Positions 25,460-36,159 of a DNA stretch of 64,000 bases are shown in pieces. This DNA comes from Asbonarchaeum sp964517675 (GTDB lineage: Archaea > Nanohalarchaeota > Nanosalinia > Nanosalinales > Nanoanaerosalinaceae): contig CAZFEL010000002.1 of NCBI GenBank assembly GCA_964517675.1, positions 248,001 to 312,000 on the forward strand, read 5' to 3'. Position numbers and translations under genes: made by a program. Position 1 is the first letter of the stretch; the number at the start of each line of letters is the position of its first letter. The notes below the pieces were generated by a model. It had not been told where the DNA came from. It did not search any database and worked only from the letters and a program-made list of their open reading frames with translations.

Positions 25460-25533
25460 GGGCTCGTAGTTCAGCCTGGCAGAACGCTTCCTTGGCATGG
25501 AAGAGGCCCGGGGTTCAAATCCCCGCGAGTCCA
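25460..25533 (+). tRNA. tRNA-Ala (anticodon GGC)
   Basis: A complete cloverleaf: acceptor GGGCTCG/CGAGTCC (one G-T pair), D arm GTTC..GAAC, anticodon stem CTTCC/GGAAG with loop TTGGCAT (anticodon GGC), T arm CGGGG-TTCAAAT-CCCCG, discriminator A. The G-T pair at the third acceptor position is the alanine identity element. No intron, no encoded CCA. Confidence 0.95.
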
Positions 25534-25563
25534 CTCCGCTACGCTCCGTTTTCTCGTTCCCAC

Positions 25564-25621
25564 GGATTTGATGACTCTGCTTCCTCCGGAAGCTCCGCGG
25601 TCCAAATCCCCGCGAGTCCAC
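25564..25621 (+). repeat. tRNA-Ala 3'-end echo with hairpin
   Basis: CAAATCCCCGCGAGTCCAC at 25603-25621 repeats 25516-25534 of the tRNA at 87 bp distance. Upstream GGATTTG (25564-25570) can pair with CAAATCC of the echo, enclosing the stem GCTTCC/GGAAGC. GGATTTGATG and AAGCTCCGCGGT recur in the element after tRNA-Arg. Confidence 0.75.
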
Positions 25622-25771
25622 CTCGCTTCGGTCGTCTCCTTCTTGGGATTTTCACACGCCGGTTCTCAGGGTTCGAATCCGAGGTTCGTGAACGGAGCGA
25701 ACGACGGGGGGCAGAAGATCTCTGATCGTCACCCCCCAAGCCCACACCGTCCTGTACCACAGCAGCCAGCT
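25622..25771. other. Gene-free spacer with another T-arm-like fragment
   Basis: GGGTTCGAATCCGAG (about 25668-25682) looks like a further T-arm fragment with GGATT (about 25648) facing AATCC. A hairpin of GGGGGG/CCCCCC (about 25706-25738) follows and may terminate transcription from either side. No protein gene seen. Confidence 0.4.
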
Positions 25772-26266
25772 TCACGATACGTTCTCCCGGTACAGGACCA
25801 CAGCAGCCAGCCCGAGACCAGCGACACCCATCACCACCGCAGCCACGTACACCCGACCGAGGCCGAGGACTGACTGCTGCAGGAACGGATGGAACGGTTG
25901 CAGCAACCCGACATCGCCGTACATCAGCGCATCAGGAAGCAGATGGAGCAAGACCGCACCGACCAGCCCCGACACAGCCAGCCTGTCAAGCGAGACCGGG
26001 ACCTCCACCCCGGCGGCCTCAAACCACGCCGCGTACCTGTCCGCGACCAGCGACAGGCCGGCGGCCACCACAAGCCCCACCGCAACGGCACCCGGCAGGG
26101 TATGCAGCAGCCCATGGAGCGGTCCACCGAGCACACCGAAAAATACCAGGATCGCACGAGCATCCACAGCGATGCTCGCAAGCAGCAGCGGGACAGGATC
26201 CAGCCACCGGTACAACAGCACCGCCACCAGCAGGGCCGGGCCCAGATGGAACGGCGTGAACGGCAT
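25772..26266 (-). CDS. Membrane-bound DUF457/YdjM-like hydrolase
   Basis: The product is 164 residues with about four membrane segments. The start MPFTPFHLGPALLVAVLL has the His-containing HxxxG pattern of the YdjM (membrane-bound metal-dependent hydrolase) family, and HLLPDALMYGDVGLLQPFHP near residue 115 fits a second His/Asp site. Function in archaea is unknown. ATG at 26266 is chosen because CTAAATAGG (about 26287-26295) lies about 25 bp ahead; a longer start at 26278 is possible. Confidence 0.8.
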   Translation of the reverse strand: MPFTPFHLGPALLVAVLLYRWLDPVPLLLASIAVDARAILVFFGVLGGPLHGLLHTLPGAVAVGLVVAAGLSLVADRYAAWFEAAGVEVPVSLDRLAVSGLVGAVLLHLLPDALMYGDVGLLQPFHPFLQQSVLGLGRVYVAAVVMGVAGLGLAAVVLYRENVS

Positions 26267-26291
26267 ACGTCCATACATGAACTCGGCCTAT

Positions 26292-26708
26292 TTAGCCTTT
26301 ACCATCACGCTCTCGGTACGCCTCGAGGACAGCCTCGTGGCCGAAGGCCAGCTCATCCGGTAGCTCCTCGATATCGTACCAGCCCGCATCCACAGCATCA
26401 GTGTCCGGCTCCAGGTCATAGTCATCCGTCGAGCAGACATACGCCAGCTCGATCACCTGGCCACGCGGGTCCTCGATCGCCCCCGAGTACTCCCCCAGCA
26501 GCGCCTCGACCTCCACATCCAGGCCCGTCTCCTCGCAGGCCTCCCGGACGACAGCCTCACGCGGGTACTCGCCCGGGTCGACATGACCGCCAGGCAGGGC
26601 CAGATCGCCCTCGTACGGGTCGTACTTCCGCTCGATCAGGGCGATCTCACCATCCCGCTCGATGATCGGATCCACCGTCACCCGATGACCTTCACGGTCA
26701 TCTCCCAT
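26292..26708 (-). CDS. Nudix hydrolase
   Basis: The 138-residue protein contains a full Nudix box starting GGHVDPGEYPREAVVREACE and ending ETGLDV (about residues 40-62), with the REACEETG metal-binding Glu residues. Such enzymes hydrolyse nucleoside diphosphates linked to another moiety; ADP-ribose or 8-oxo-nucleotides are common. A TATA-like GTATTTAAAC (about 26728-26738) suggests a leaderless start at 26708. Confidence 0.93.
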   Translation of the reverse strand: MGDDREGHRVTVDPIIERDGEIALIERKYDPYEGDLALPGGHVDPGEYPREAVVREACEETGLDVEVEALLGEYSGAIEDPRGQVIELAYVCSTDDYDLEPDTDAVDAGWYDIEELPDELAFGHEAVLEAYRERDGKG

Positions 26709-26780
26709 GGCACCGTATACACACCCCTCGTTTAAATACCTTCGTGTATATACAACAATAAGGTTGGGGATGGAAACAGG

Positions 26781-26790
26781 TATATAAAGG
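26781..26790 (+). promoter_or_regulatory. rrn: rRNA operon promoter 1 (TATA)
   Basis: TATATAAAGG, preceded by purines (GGAAACAGG), is a strong archaeal BRE/TATA element about 410 bp before 16S. It is the first of at least two tandem promoters. Confidence 0.7.
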
Positions 26791-26864
26791 TTAACGGATA
26801 TGGTATAGGATGCTGTCCAGGGCCGATGATGACGTTCTAGGCCACGCCCGCAGGCCCGGAAAGG

Positions 26865-26874
26865 TATAAAAAGG
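26865..26874 (+). promoter_or_regulatory. rrn: rRNA operon promoter 2 (TATA)
   Basis: GGAAAGGTATAAAAAGG gives a consensus BRE and TATA pair about 330 bp before 16S. Tandem rRNA promoters are common in haloarchaea. Confidence 0.7.
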
Positions 26875-26985
26875 CTTGCGGTAATGACAGCAGGTGTCCC
26901 AAGAGGACGAGCCCTCTCGCGGACATATATCAGCGTCCCCGTTCTGCGGGGCCGCGACCCATGAGCACCTCATCACGGGTGTGAT

Positions 26986-27028
26986 GTAGGAAGGACATGC
27001 ATAGTGGTGAGATCTTATTAGACCCGGC
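26986..27028 (+). other. Pre-16S processing stem, 5' strand
   Basis: GTAGGAAGGACAT (26986-26998) and TCTTATTAGACCCGGC (27013-27028) are complementary to ACGTCCTTCCTAC (28733-28745) and GCCGGGTCTAATAAGA (28708-28723). The long helix flanks 16S and would hold the bulge-helix-bulge site cut by the splicing endonuclease. Confidence 0.85.
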
Positions 27029-27197
27029 AATTCCTCTTCCCTTTCCAGGAACGCTTTGCGTTACCGGAACGGAGGTCACTCTCCGTGGAGGGAAGGTGTG
27101 TTGCATGACGCGACGTTCCATCTGGAACGTTGGCTCTGTGAACTGCTCTGCAGTTCACTGATGCCTTGCATCGTGCGAGGCGGTCTTTGACCGCCTA

Positions 27198-28670
27198 ATT
27201 CCGGTTGATCCTGCCGGAGGTCACTGCTATTGGAGTCCGACTTAGCCATGCTAGTCGTCCGTGTTAGACACGGGGCAGAAAGCTGAGTAACACGTAGTCA
27301 ACCTGCCCTATGGATGGGTACAACCTCGGGAAACTGAGGCTAATACCCAATAGGGAAGGAGGCCTGGAATGGTACCTTCCCGAAACGCTCCGGCGCCATA
27401 GGATGGGACTGCGGCTGATTAGGTAGACGCTGAGGTAACTTCTCGGCGTGCCGATAATCAGTAGCGGGCGTGAGAGCGCGAGCCGTCAGTCGTGTTCTGA
27501 GACAAGAACACGGGTCCTACGGGACGCAGCAGGCACGAAAACTTTACAATGCGCGACAGCGCGATAGGGGGACTCCAAGTGCCTCTCGTAAACAAAGCGG
27601 GAGGCTTTTCTGGACTGTAAGGAGGTCCAGGAACAAGTGGTGGGCAAGACTGCTGCCAGCCGCCGCGGTAATAGCAGCACCGCAAGTGGTGGCCACGATT
27701 ATTGGGCTTAAAGTGTCCGTAGCCGGCCCTGTGAGTCCGCTGTGAAATCTGGCAGCTCAACTGTCAGCTTTGCAGCGGATACCACCGGGCTTGGGACCGG
27801 AGGGCGCCGAGACTATTCCCGGGGTAGGGGTGAAATCCTAAAATCCCGGGAGGAGTACCAGTGGCGAAAGCGCTCGGCGACGACGGATCCGACGGTGAGG
27901 GACGAAAGCCAGGGGAGCAAAAGGGATTAGATACCCCCGTAGTCCTGGCCGTAAACGATGCCCGCTTGATGTCGACAGTCCTCCGAGGACTGTCGGTGCC
28001 AAAGGAAAACCGTTAAGCGGGCCGCCTGGGTAGTACGATCGCAAGGTTGAAACTTAAAGGAATTGACGGGGGAGCACCACAAGCGGTGGAGGCTGCGGTT
28101 TAATTAGATCCAACGCAGCGAACCCTACCGGAGCCGACAGCACGATGATGGTCAGCCTGAAGGGCTTACCTGAGGAGCTGAGAGGTGTTGCATGGCCGAC
28201 GTCAGCTCGTGCCGTGAGGTGTCCTCTTAAGTGAGGTAACGAGCGAGACCCGTGTCCTATGTTGCCATCGATCTCTCCGGAGATCAGGCACTCATAGGAG
28301 ACCGCTGGCGATAAGCCAGGGGAAGGAACGGGCGACGTTAGGTCAGTATGGCCCGAACGCTCCGGGATACACGCGGCCTACAATGACCGGGACAAAGGGA
28401 TGCCACTCCGAAAGGAGAAGCTAAACCCCTAAACCCGGCCCTGGTTCGGATCGAGGACTGCAACTCGTCCTCGTGAAGCCGAAATCGCTAGTAGTCGCTG
28501 ATCATCATTCAGCGGCGAATAAGTCCCTGCTCCTTGTACACACCGCCTGTCAAGTCACCCGAGTTGACCCCAGACGAGACCGTGGTTCTCCACGGTCAAG
28601 TCCGGAGCCAGCAAGGGGGGCTAAGTCATAACAAGGTAGCCGTTGGGGAACCATCGGCTGGATCACCTCC
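27198..28670 (+). rRNA. rrs: 16S ribosomal RNA
   Basis: It starts with the archaeal 5' end ATTCCGGTTGATCCTGCCGG and ends with GGCTGGATCACCTCC, the anti-Shine-Dalgarno 3' end. Internal landmarks include GCCGCCGCGGTAA (near 27658), the 915 region AAACTTAAAGGAATTG (near 28049) and TTGTACACACCGCC (near 28534). Length is about 1,473 nt with no insertion seen. It is the best marker for identifying the organism. Confidence 0.98.
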
Positions 28671-28707
28671 ACATCACTCGGACCGTGGGCATCCGTGCCT
28701 GCGGAAC

Positions 28708-28745
28708 GCCGGGTCTAATAAGACACCAAAACACGTCCTTCCTAC
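28708..28745 (+). other. Pre-16S processing stem, 3' strand
   Basis: It pairs with 26986-27028 (16 perfect pairs plus 13 with one G-U). Confidence 0.85.
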
Positions 28746-28836
28746 CCACACGCGGGCCCATGCTCGCGTACTGCAAGAAACGGACTCCGACCGGTTCGGT
28801 TCGAACCGGTCCTGTTGATCGAACTGACTGCAGTTC

Positions 28837-28910
28837 GGGCCCGTAGTTCAGCCTGGCAGAACGCTCCCCTTGCAAGGGAGAGGCCCAGGGTTCAAATCCC
28901 TGCGGGTCCA
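28837..28910 (+). tRNA. tRNA-Ala (anticodon TGC) in rRNA spacer
   Basis: Acceptor GGGCCCG/CGGGTCC with the G-U alanine determinant, anticodon stem CTCCC/GGGAG with loop CTTGCAA (anticodon TGC), T arm CAGGG-TTCAAAT-CCCTG. Position between 16S and 23S is the classical euryarchaeal arrangement. Unlike the other tRNAs here it has no downstream echo. Confidence 0.97.
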
Positions 28911-28914
28911 TACC

Positions 28915-28930
28915 AGGCTGATATCAGCCT
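28915..28930. repeat. Perfect 16-bp palindrome in rRNA spacer
   Basis: AGGCTGATATCAGCCT begins 5 bp after the tRNA-Ala discriminator. It could form a small hairpin guiding tRNA 3' processing, or bind a dimeric protein. Confidence 0.5.
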
Positions 28931-29063
28931 CCATCACCCTGACACGGTGTGGCGGCCATCGACGGGGTGTGCCCACCTGGCATATCCCGCGCCACCACGG
29001 CGCAATCGCATATAGGCTCCCCATCGAGGAGCCATCCAGGCATCACAGCCTGGGCGGTACAAA

Positions 29064-29082
29064 GTAGGTCTTGTCTACCCAC
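29064..29082 (+). other. Pre-23S processing stem, 5' strand
   Basis: GTAGGTCTTGTCTACCCAC is perfectly complementary over 19 bases to 32142-32160; outer GGTAC/GTACC pairs extend it. It is the processing helix enclosing 23S. Confidence 0.85.
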
Positions 29083-29144
29083 TAGTCACCACCAATTTGC
29101 ATCAATTTTTGCCGGTGACAACTTAGGAATGCCGAGCTGGAGAT

Positions 29145-32120
<2,976 letters not shown>

Positions 32121-32141
32121 CAGACAGCTACGGTGTTCCAC

Positions 32142-32160
32142 GTGGGTAGACAAGACCTAC
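32142..32160 (+). other. Pre-23S processing stem, 3' strand
   Basis: GTGGGTAGACAAGACCTAC pairs perfectly with 29064-29082. Confidence 0.85.
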
Positions 32161-32278
32161 CGTACCACTCCTTTTTTCTCACCCATTCCTTCTTCCAACC
32201 TCGATTCCACCAGCCAGACAGTAGTTGTCACCGCGCAGGAACAAATTTATAAAGTAGCACCCGCCATCCCCCGCCGGG

Positions 32279-32788
32279 ATGCAACCCCACCCCCTGCTGG
32301 GTGAGACCCCCAGCCAGGCAGTCGAATCACTCTACCAGGAAACCAAAGAGCTCCCGGACGACGAAGCCTTCCAGCACAAAAAAGAATACATCGACACAGC
32401 ACAGCGATACGGCATGGACAACCACGTCCAGGCCCTCGAGGACGCCTACTGGGACGACATCACTAACCTCATCAGAGAGACCTACACACCAGACGAACGA
32501 GCGATCGAAAAAGCCCTCTACTGGCACAAGACACGCGGCCTCTTCGAGGAACACGATATCAAAGACCTCATCCACCACAACCTCGACACCAGACCAGCCT
32601 ACAGCACCCTCAGCGACGAACTCGAGGCCACCGGCCAGATCCACACCACCGACACCGACATCACCTACCATTTCCTCAACCCCGACGAACTCCACCGACG
32701 GACAGTCGACGATATCGAACACGACCTGATCCAGACAGAACTCGAGGACCTCCAGGCCACCCTCCCGATCGACTACCTGCCCGACTGA
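32279..32788 (+). CDS. Hypothetical acidic helical protein
   Basis: This 169-residue soluble protein is rich in Asp, Glu and His (ALYWHKTRGLFEEHDIKDLI, LSDELEATGQIHTTDTDITY). The LSDELEATGQI/YHFLNPDELHRR part has the shape of a winged-helix domain, but I cannot name a family. A TATA box (AAATTTATAAAG, about 32248-32260) 26 bp ahead gives a leaderless mRNA. It sits between the rRNA operon and the RNase P RNA. Confidence 0.75.
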   Translation: MQPHPLLGETPSQAVESLYQETKELPDDEAFQHKKEYIDTAQRYGMDNHVQALEDAYWDDITNLIRETYTPDERAIEKALYWHKTRGLFEEHDIKDLIHHNLDTRPAYSTLSDELEATGQIHTTDTDITYHFLNPDELHRRTVDDIEHDLIQTELEDLQATLPIDYLPD

Positions 32789-32791
32789 ACG

Positions 32792-32799
32792 TATAAAAA
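32792..32799 (+). promoter_or_regulatory. RNase P RNA promoter (TATA)
   Basis: CGTATAAAAAAGG lies 26-30 bp before the predicted RNA 5' end, overlapping the end of the preceding gene's spacer. Confidence 0.7.
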
Positions 32800-32821
32800 A
32801 GGACAGCGACAACCCATACTA

Positions 32822-33240
32822 CGTGTGGAGGAGGCGAGCCTCGTCCCCTCGCGTGGCCCAACATCCCACCGCGCAGGCAGACGCCTGCAGAGGGAAGAAA
32901 GTCCCGCCTCCCCTCCGACCGAGGAGTTACATGCGCCGGGGAAAGCCCGGACGGCGAGAGCCGCGTCAATGCAGCAGAAACGACACGTCCCCGCACATCG
33001 GGAGCCACTCCCGGCACGCGATGACGCCAGACAACAGCAGTCCCTGCCTGACCGCAGGACAGCTGAGACGGCAGAGAACGTGTGGGACGACGATGAAACG
33101 GGCAGACCGCACGGAGCAAGTCCACAGACGCTCAGTCAAATGAGGCGATGCCGTGATGGTGGGTCCGCACAGCGGACCCGCCTGGCGCGACTCAACGCCG
33201 CGGCGTTGAATAGAAGCGGGCTTACGTCCTCCACCACACG
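32822..33240 (+). ncRNA. rnpB: RNase P RNA (archaeal type A-like)
   Basis: Conserved core elements are visible: GAAGAAAGTCCCGCC (CR-I, near 32898), TGCAGCAGAAACGACACG (CR-II, near 32971) and AGAAGCGGGCTTACG (CR-V, near 33212). AGTCCCGC of CR-I pairs with GCGGGCTT of CR-V to form helix P4. GTGTGG at the 5' end pairs with CCACAC at 33234-33239 as P1, which sets the ends. A GC stem GGGTCCGC/GCGGACCC and the palindrome TCAACGCCGCGGCGTTGA (33192-33209) lie in the 3' part. The RNA is the catalytic part of the enzyme that trims tRNA 5' ends. Confidence 0.92.
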
Positions 33241-33292
33241 ATCTCCCTCCTCCAGGGGAGACTTAAAAACATAGCACCACCCATCCACAGCC

Positions 33293-33454
33293 ATGGCACA
33301 GCAAGAACAGCAGATGCCCTCATCGTTCGGAGGCCTCGTCCAGTACTTCGACGAAGGCGAGCAGCGATTCCAGATGGACCCCAAGGTCCTCGTCGCCATC
33401 ATCACAGGCACCGTCACACTCGAACTCATCCTCCAGCTGTACATCGGCGTGTGA
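33293..33454 (+). CDS. Sec61-beta/SecG subunit of the protein translocase
   Basis: The 53-residue protein has a hydrophilic N-terminus with MPSSFGGLVQYFDEGE and GEQRFQMDPKVLVAI, typical of archaeal Sec61-beta, and one C-terminal membrane helix (VLVAIITGTVTLELILQLYI). It is a non-essential stabilising subunit of SecYEG. It is short but matches the family length. A TATA-like ACTTAAAAAC (about 33261-33270) lies 23 bp ahead, giving a leaderless mRNA. Confidence 0.93.
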   Translation: MAQQEQQMPSSFGGLVQYFDEGEQRFQMDPKVLVAIITGTVTLELILQLYIGV

Positions 33455-33461
33455 CAGACAC

Positions 33462-33718
33462 GGGCCCGTAGCTCAGCCCGGACAGAGCGCTCGGCTTCTA
33501 CTTAGGACGGATCGCTCCGCCCTCAAGGTCACAACGTTCCTACGGGACGTTGTTCGAACCTGCTTCGACCGAAGCAGGTGAGTCCCACCCTCGGCGACAG
33601 CTCGGGTCCCAGTCGGACTCGAGCGAAGCGAGAGTGGAACCTGAATGACCTTCAAGCGGAAGGGCCTCCGCTTAAGCGAGAGACCGAGTAGTCGAGGGTT
33701 CAAATCCCTCCGGGTCCG
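33462..33718 (+). tRNA. tRNA-Arg (anticodon TCT) with 182-nt intron
   Basis: Exon 1 (33462-33500) has acceptor GGGCCCG, D arm GCTC..GAGC, anticodon stem CTCGG and loop start CTTCTA (anticodon TCT). Exon 2 (33683-33718) completes the stem with CCGAG, then T arm GAGGG-TTCAAAT-CCCTC and CGGGTCC plus discriminator G. The intron at position 37/38 is unusually long and folds into several hairpins: CCTGCTTC/GAAGCAGG, ACAACGT/ACGTTGT, AAGCGGA/TCCGCTT, and AAGGTC near its start with GACCTT near its end. Confidence 0.9.
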
Positions 33719-33742
33719 CTCACATCCGTTCACGCCCCTCCA

Positions 33743-33808
33743 GGATTTGATGGCTCCCCTTCTCCCAGAGAAGCTCCGCGGTTCAAATCCCTCCGAGGCC
33801 TTTTTTTC
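33743..33808 (+). repeat. tRNA-Arg 3'-end echo with hairpin and T-run
   Basis: GGTTCAAATCCCTCCG at 33780-33795 repeats 33697-33712 at 83 bp distance. GGATTTGA (about 33743-33750) pairs with TCAAATCC of the echo around an inner stem CTTCTC/GAGAAG. The echo is followed by CCTTTTTTTCC (about 33799-33809), so the whole resembles a terminator built from a tRNA 3' half. Confidence 0.75.
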
Positions 33809-33925
33809 CAACAGATCAGAGCACCAGCAAGCGACAGCCGGACCACCATGCAAAGCCCGGTCTCCCCGTTTCCTCCCTACTACCTTACAGATACAACCAA
33901 CAGCAACGTCGAGGGTGCTGCCATG

Positions 33926-34192
33926 TCACTCATCTTCAAGTATATCGTGGCCCTCCTCGGTGAGTTCAAGAAACTTTGGCTTGCCATCAGGGTTCTTGTA
34001 TTGGAGGTAGCCTTCATCCAGCAGGAGCTGGAGATGTTTCCGTGCGGCGACGTGGCTGATATCCAGATTCTCAGCGAGTTTCGTCAGGTACATCCCCTCT
34101 TGCTCCTCCTCAGCCTCCGTAACAAGTCTGAGCATCTTGAGACGTTTGTCTCCTGCTTCCAAAAGGTAGAACAGAACCGTTTCGTCCATCAT
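33926..34192 (-). CDS. Winged-helix DNA-binding protein
   Basis: The 88-residue protein is a single wHTH domain: MYLTKLAENLDISHVAARKH as helix-turn-helix, then LLLDEGYLQYKNPDGKPKFL as wing, and TEEGHDILEDE at the end. It resembles ArsR/MarR-like regulators. Its ATG overlaps the stop of the membrane-protein gene upstream (ATGA), so it may sense a membrane signal through that partner, an inference from linkage only. Confidence 0.82.
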   Translation of the reverse strand: MMDETVLFYLLEAGDKRLKMLRLVTEAEEEQEGMYLTKLAENLDISHVAARKHLQLLLDEGYLQYKNPDGKPKFLELTEEGHDILEDE

Positions 34193-34500
34193 CAGCCACC
34201 GGTACGTGCCTTGATTTCTTTGACAGACTGCTGGATGCCGTACGCTCCATAGGCAAGTGCAAATGAGCCAAAGACAACACCGATCTCAGTAAGCGTGTTC
34301 GAGAGATCAGGACGGATACTGAATATTATACCAGCTACCTTGAGCCATTCATGTATACCAAGGCCGATTGATGCTGCAAGGAACGACATCCAGTACCGAC
34401 CACCCCGTGTTTCCTTAGAGAGAGTATAGGTCAGATAGACAGCTGAGACAAATCCCGCCGATGACAGAAGGATGAGACCCGTGTTGACAGCGTCTACCAT
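34192..34500 (-). CDS. Small membrane protein (3-4 helices)
   Basis: This 102-residue protein has helices at about residues 5-27, 37-60 and 68-92, with GGRYWMSFLAASIGLGIHEW in the middle. The layout resembles the paired small membrane proteins at 61239 and 61532, also encoded beside putative regulatory genes. Not named. TATA-like GTTTTAAG (about 34536-34544) lies upstream. Confidence 0.75.
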   Translation of the reverse strand: MVDAVNTGLILLSSAGFVSAVYLTYTLSKETRGGRYWMSFLAASIGLGIHEWLKVAGIIFSIRPDLSNTLTEIGVVFGSFALAYGAYGIQQSVKEIKARTGG

Positions 34501-34623
34501 CTGATATCACGTAACAGGAATCATGAAACCCCCAAACTTAAAACGCTGAGAAATGTCGGATTGCTGTTACATCATGGGGCACCCCGTGTCCCGGCTCCCA
34601 CCATACCGTAACAGACTCACAGA

Positions 34624-34934
34624 TCACAGCTCTTACGGTTATACTGTTCTCCGGTGAGGACACGCTGTTTCATCTCGACCTCTGGGCAGGTTATATGGCA
34701 CCAGTGTTCGCTGGTCTCTTTCCTGCAGTCCCACGTTCCATCCTCCTATACATCACGCCCCCGCAGAGATCACTGTCGGACCACTCATGCTGGCAACCGA
34801 TACACCGCACTTGTCTCACCAATCGCTGCCTCCTCAAGATGATCGCCGGAACGGCGGTCGATATCCTTATTCGCGACATCGCCATGCTCGGACTCGCCGT
34901 GACCCAAGCGCATAGATTGGTAACTCCCACATGA
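34624..34934 (+). pseudogene. DoxX-like gene, degenerate
   Basis: One frame encodes LTVILFSGEDTLFHLDLWAG then YMAPVFAGLFP, matching LVMLAAGLHQLYRPSVWASY VAPVFADIMSG of the intact DoxX at 36156-36593. The same frame ends with AGTAVDILIRDIAMLGLAVT, matching GPAAYVDIIIRDIGILFLGI. The middle part matches only in another frame (AGNRYTALVSPIAASS against AGVYTTIAASLATLG), so at least two frameshifts are present. No good start remains. It is a decayed second copy on the opposite strand. Confidence 0.75.
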
Positions 34935-35019
34935 TGAGGACTGCACCAGCTACCAGCTCCGTGAATAGCACAACGTTTGCCCGCACCTTTCACATTCGAC
35001 GTTGCCCATCACGCATCCC

Positions 35020-36159
35020 TCATGGCGCAGTCACTTCGAGTGTGCCCTGCATTCCTCCGTGACCCGAACCACAGTAGACACTGCACGCGAAGGTAAACGT
35101 TCCCGTGTCGGTCACGCGGAACGGTTTGCTACGGACAGTTTCCCCCGACTGCAGCTGCATGTTGACGCCGTACTCCTGGATTGCAAGGCCATGTGTGACA
35201 TCCTGGCTCGTTGCCTCCAACCTGATCCATTCGCCCTGCTTGGCAGTGAGCGTCGAAGGACTGAACCTGAACTGCTCCGCCGCGACCTCGATAACACGCG
35301 GGTCATCCTTTGACGTGTCCCACGTCTTGAGATCCTGCTGGTCGCCACTGTCTGCGCTGAGCTTGGAATCGATCACAGACCGGAACCTGCTGTATGGCTG
35401 TGCGCCAACGAGTTTCCGCGCCTGTTGGTCGCCCTCGGCGTAGATGAAAAACGTGGGCGTACCCGAGACACCGAGGGACTTGCCTTCACTGAGATCGCTC
35501 TGGACCTCGGACCTGTACCTGTCACTGTCCACACACCGGGTGAACGCATCCATATCCATCTCGATATCCTCCGCCCACTGTGTGACCTTGTCAGCCGAGA
35601 ACTTGGCCGTTCCGCGCGGTGACAGCTTCTGCTGCTCATTGAACATCTTGTCGTGCATCTCCCAGTACTTGCCCTGCTCACCGGCACACAGTGCAGCCTG
35701 GGCCATCAACGGCGCCCGGTTGTGCCCCAGCTGAGTGAGAGGAAAGTCCTTATACACGAGCCGTACCTTCCCCTCGTCGATATAGTTCTCCCTCAACTGC
35801 TCCAGTGTCTCCTGCTGGAACCGGCGACAGAAGGGACACTGATAATCGCTGAACTCAACGATCGTCACAGATGCATCAGACTCACCCAGCGTCGGCTCAT
35901 CCTCGACCGAGATGCTGGACGTTGCCACCGTATCGGTATCGTCGCTGCCTGACGGGCCAGGATTGGTATCGGTGTTGCCTGTATCGGGTGTCGGGGTTCC
36001 GCCTCCCTCATTCTGGCCTCCACCTGCCGTCACCGCACCAGTAGGTGAGTTAAGTAGCTCGATGGTTCCAACACCTGCCCCCCCTACGATAAACCCGACA
36101 GTAAAGACGAGGACGATTGCTTGTCGTGTGGAGAAGGTCAGCTCGATTTGATCGGTCAT
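35020..36159 (-). CDS. DsbA-like thiol oxidoreductase fused to a CuA cupredoxin
   Basis: The 379-residue membrane-anchored protein has, in order: N-terminal helix (residues about 14-36), Gly/Thr/Asp linker (37-85), DsbA-like thioredoxin fold (90-275) with CPFC at about 108-111 and a cis-Pro loop GVSGTPTFF near 228, and a C-terminal cupredoxin (290-379). The latter has THG and CSVYCGSGHGGM, which provide the two Cys, His and Met of a CuA site as in cytochrome oxidase subunit II. Both domains should lie outside the cell. The start overlaps the DoxX stop (ATGA). A thiol-redox chain with copper, perhaps copper delivery to an oxidase, is inferred. Confidence 0.85.
   Translation of the reverse strand: MTDQIELTFSTRQAIVLVFTVGFIVGGAGVGTIELLNSPTGAVTAGGGQNEGGGTPTPDTGNTDTNPGPSGSDDTDTVATSSISVEDEPTLGESDASVTIVEFSDYQCPFCRRFQQETLEQLRENYIDEGKVRLVYKDFPLTQLGHNRAPLMAQAALCAGEQGKYWEMHDKMFNEQQKLSPRGTAKFSADKVTQWAEDIEMDMDAFTRCVDSDRYRSEVQSDLSEGKSLGVSGTPTFFIYAEGDQQARKLVGAQPYSRFRSVIDSKLSADSGDQQDLKTWDTSKDDPRVIEVAAEQFRFSPSTLTAKQGEWIRLEATSQDVTHGLAIQEYGVNMQLQSGETVRSKPFRVTDTGTFTFACSVYCGSGHGGMQGTLEVTAP

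Noticed and set aside
32825..33274. Open frames over the RNase P RNA region
   Set aside because: They cross the conserved CR-I, CR-II and CR-V elements and the P1/P4 pairings, and they give low-complexity products.
33501..33682. Homing-endonuclease or protein gene in the tRNA-Arg intron
   Set aside because: The intron is too short for any known homing endonuclease and has hairpins rather than a coding frame.
33848..34252. 134-codon plus-strand frame after tRNA-Arg
   Set aside because: It is antisense to the winged-helix and membrane-protein genes, which have clear domain features and overlap each other as an operon.
34691..34993. 100-codon minus-strand frame with CIGC motif
   Set aside because: It was considered as a small zinc-ribbon protein, but only one Cys pair exists, and the opposite strand matches DoxX in several segments.
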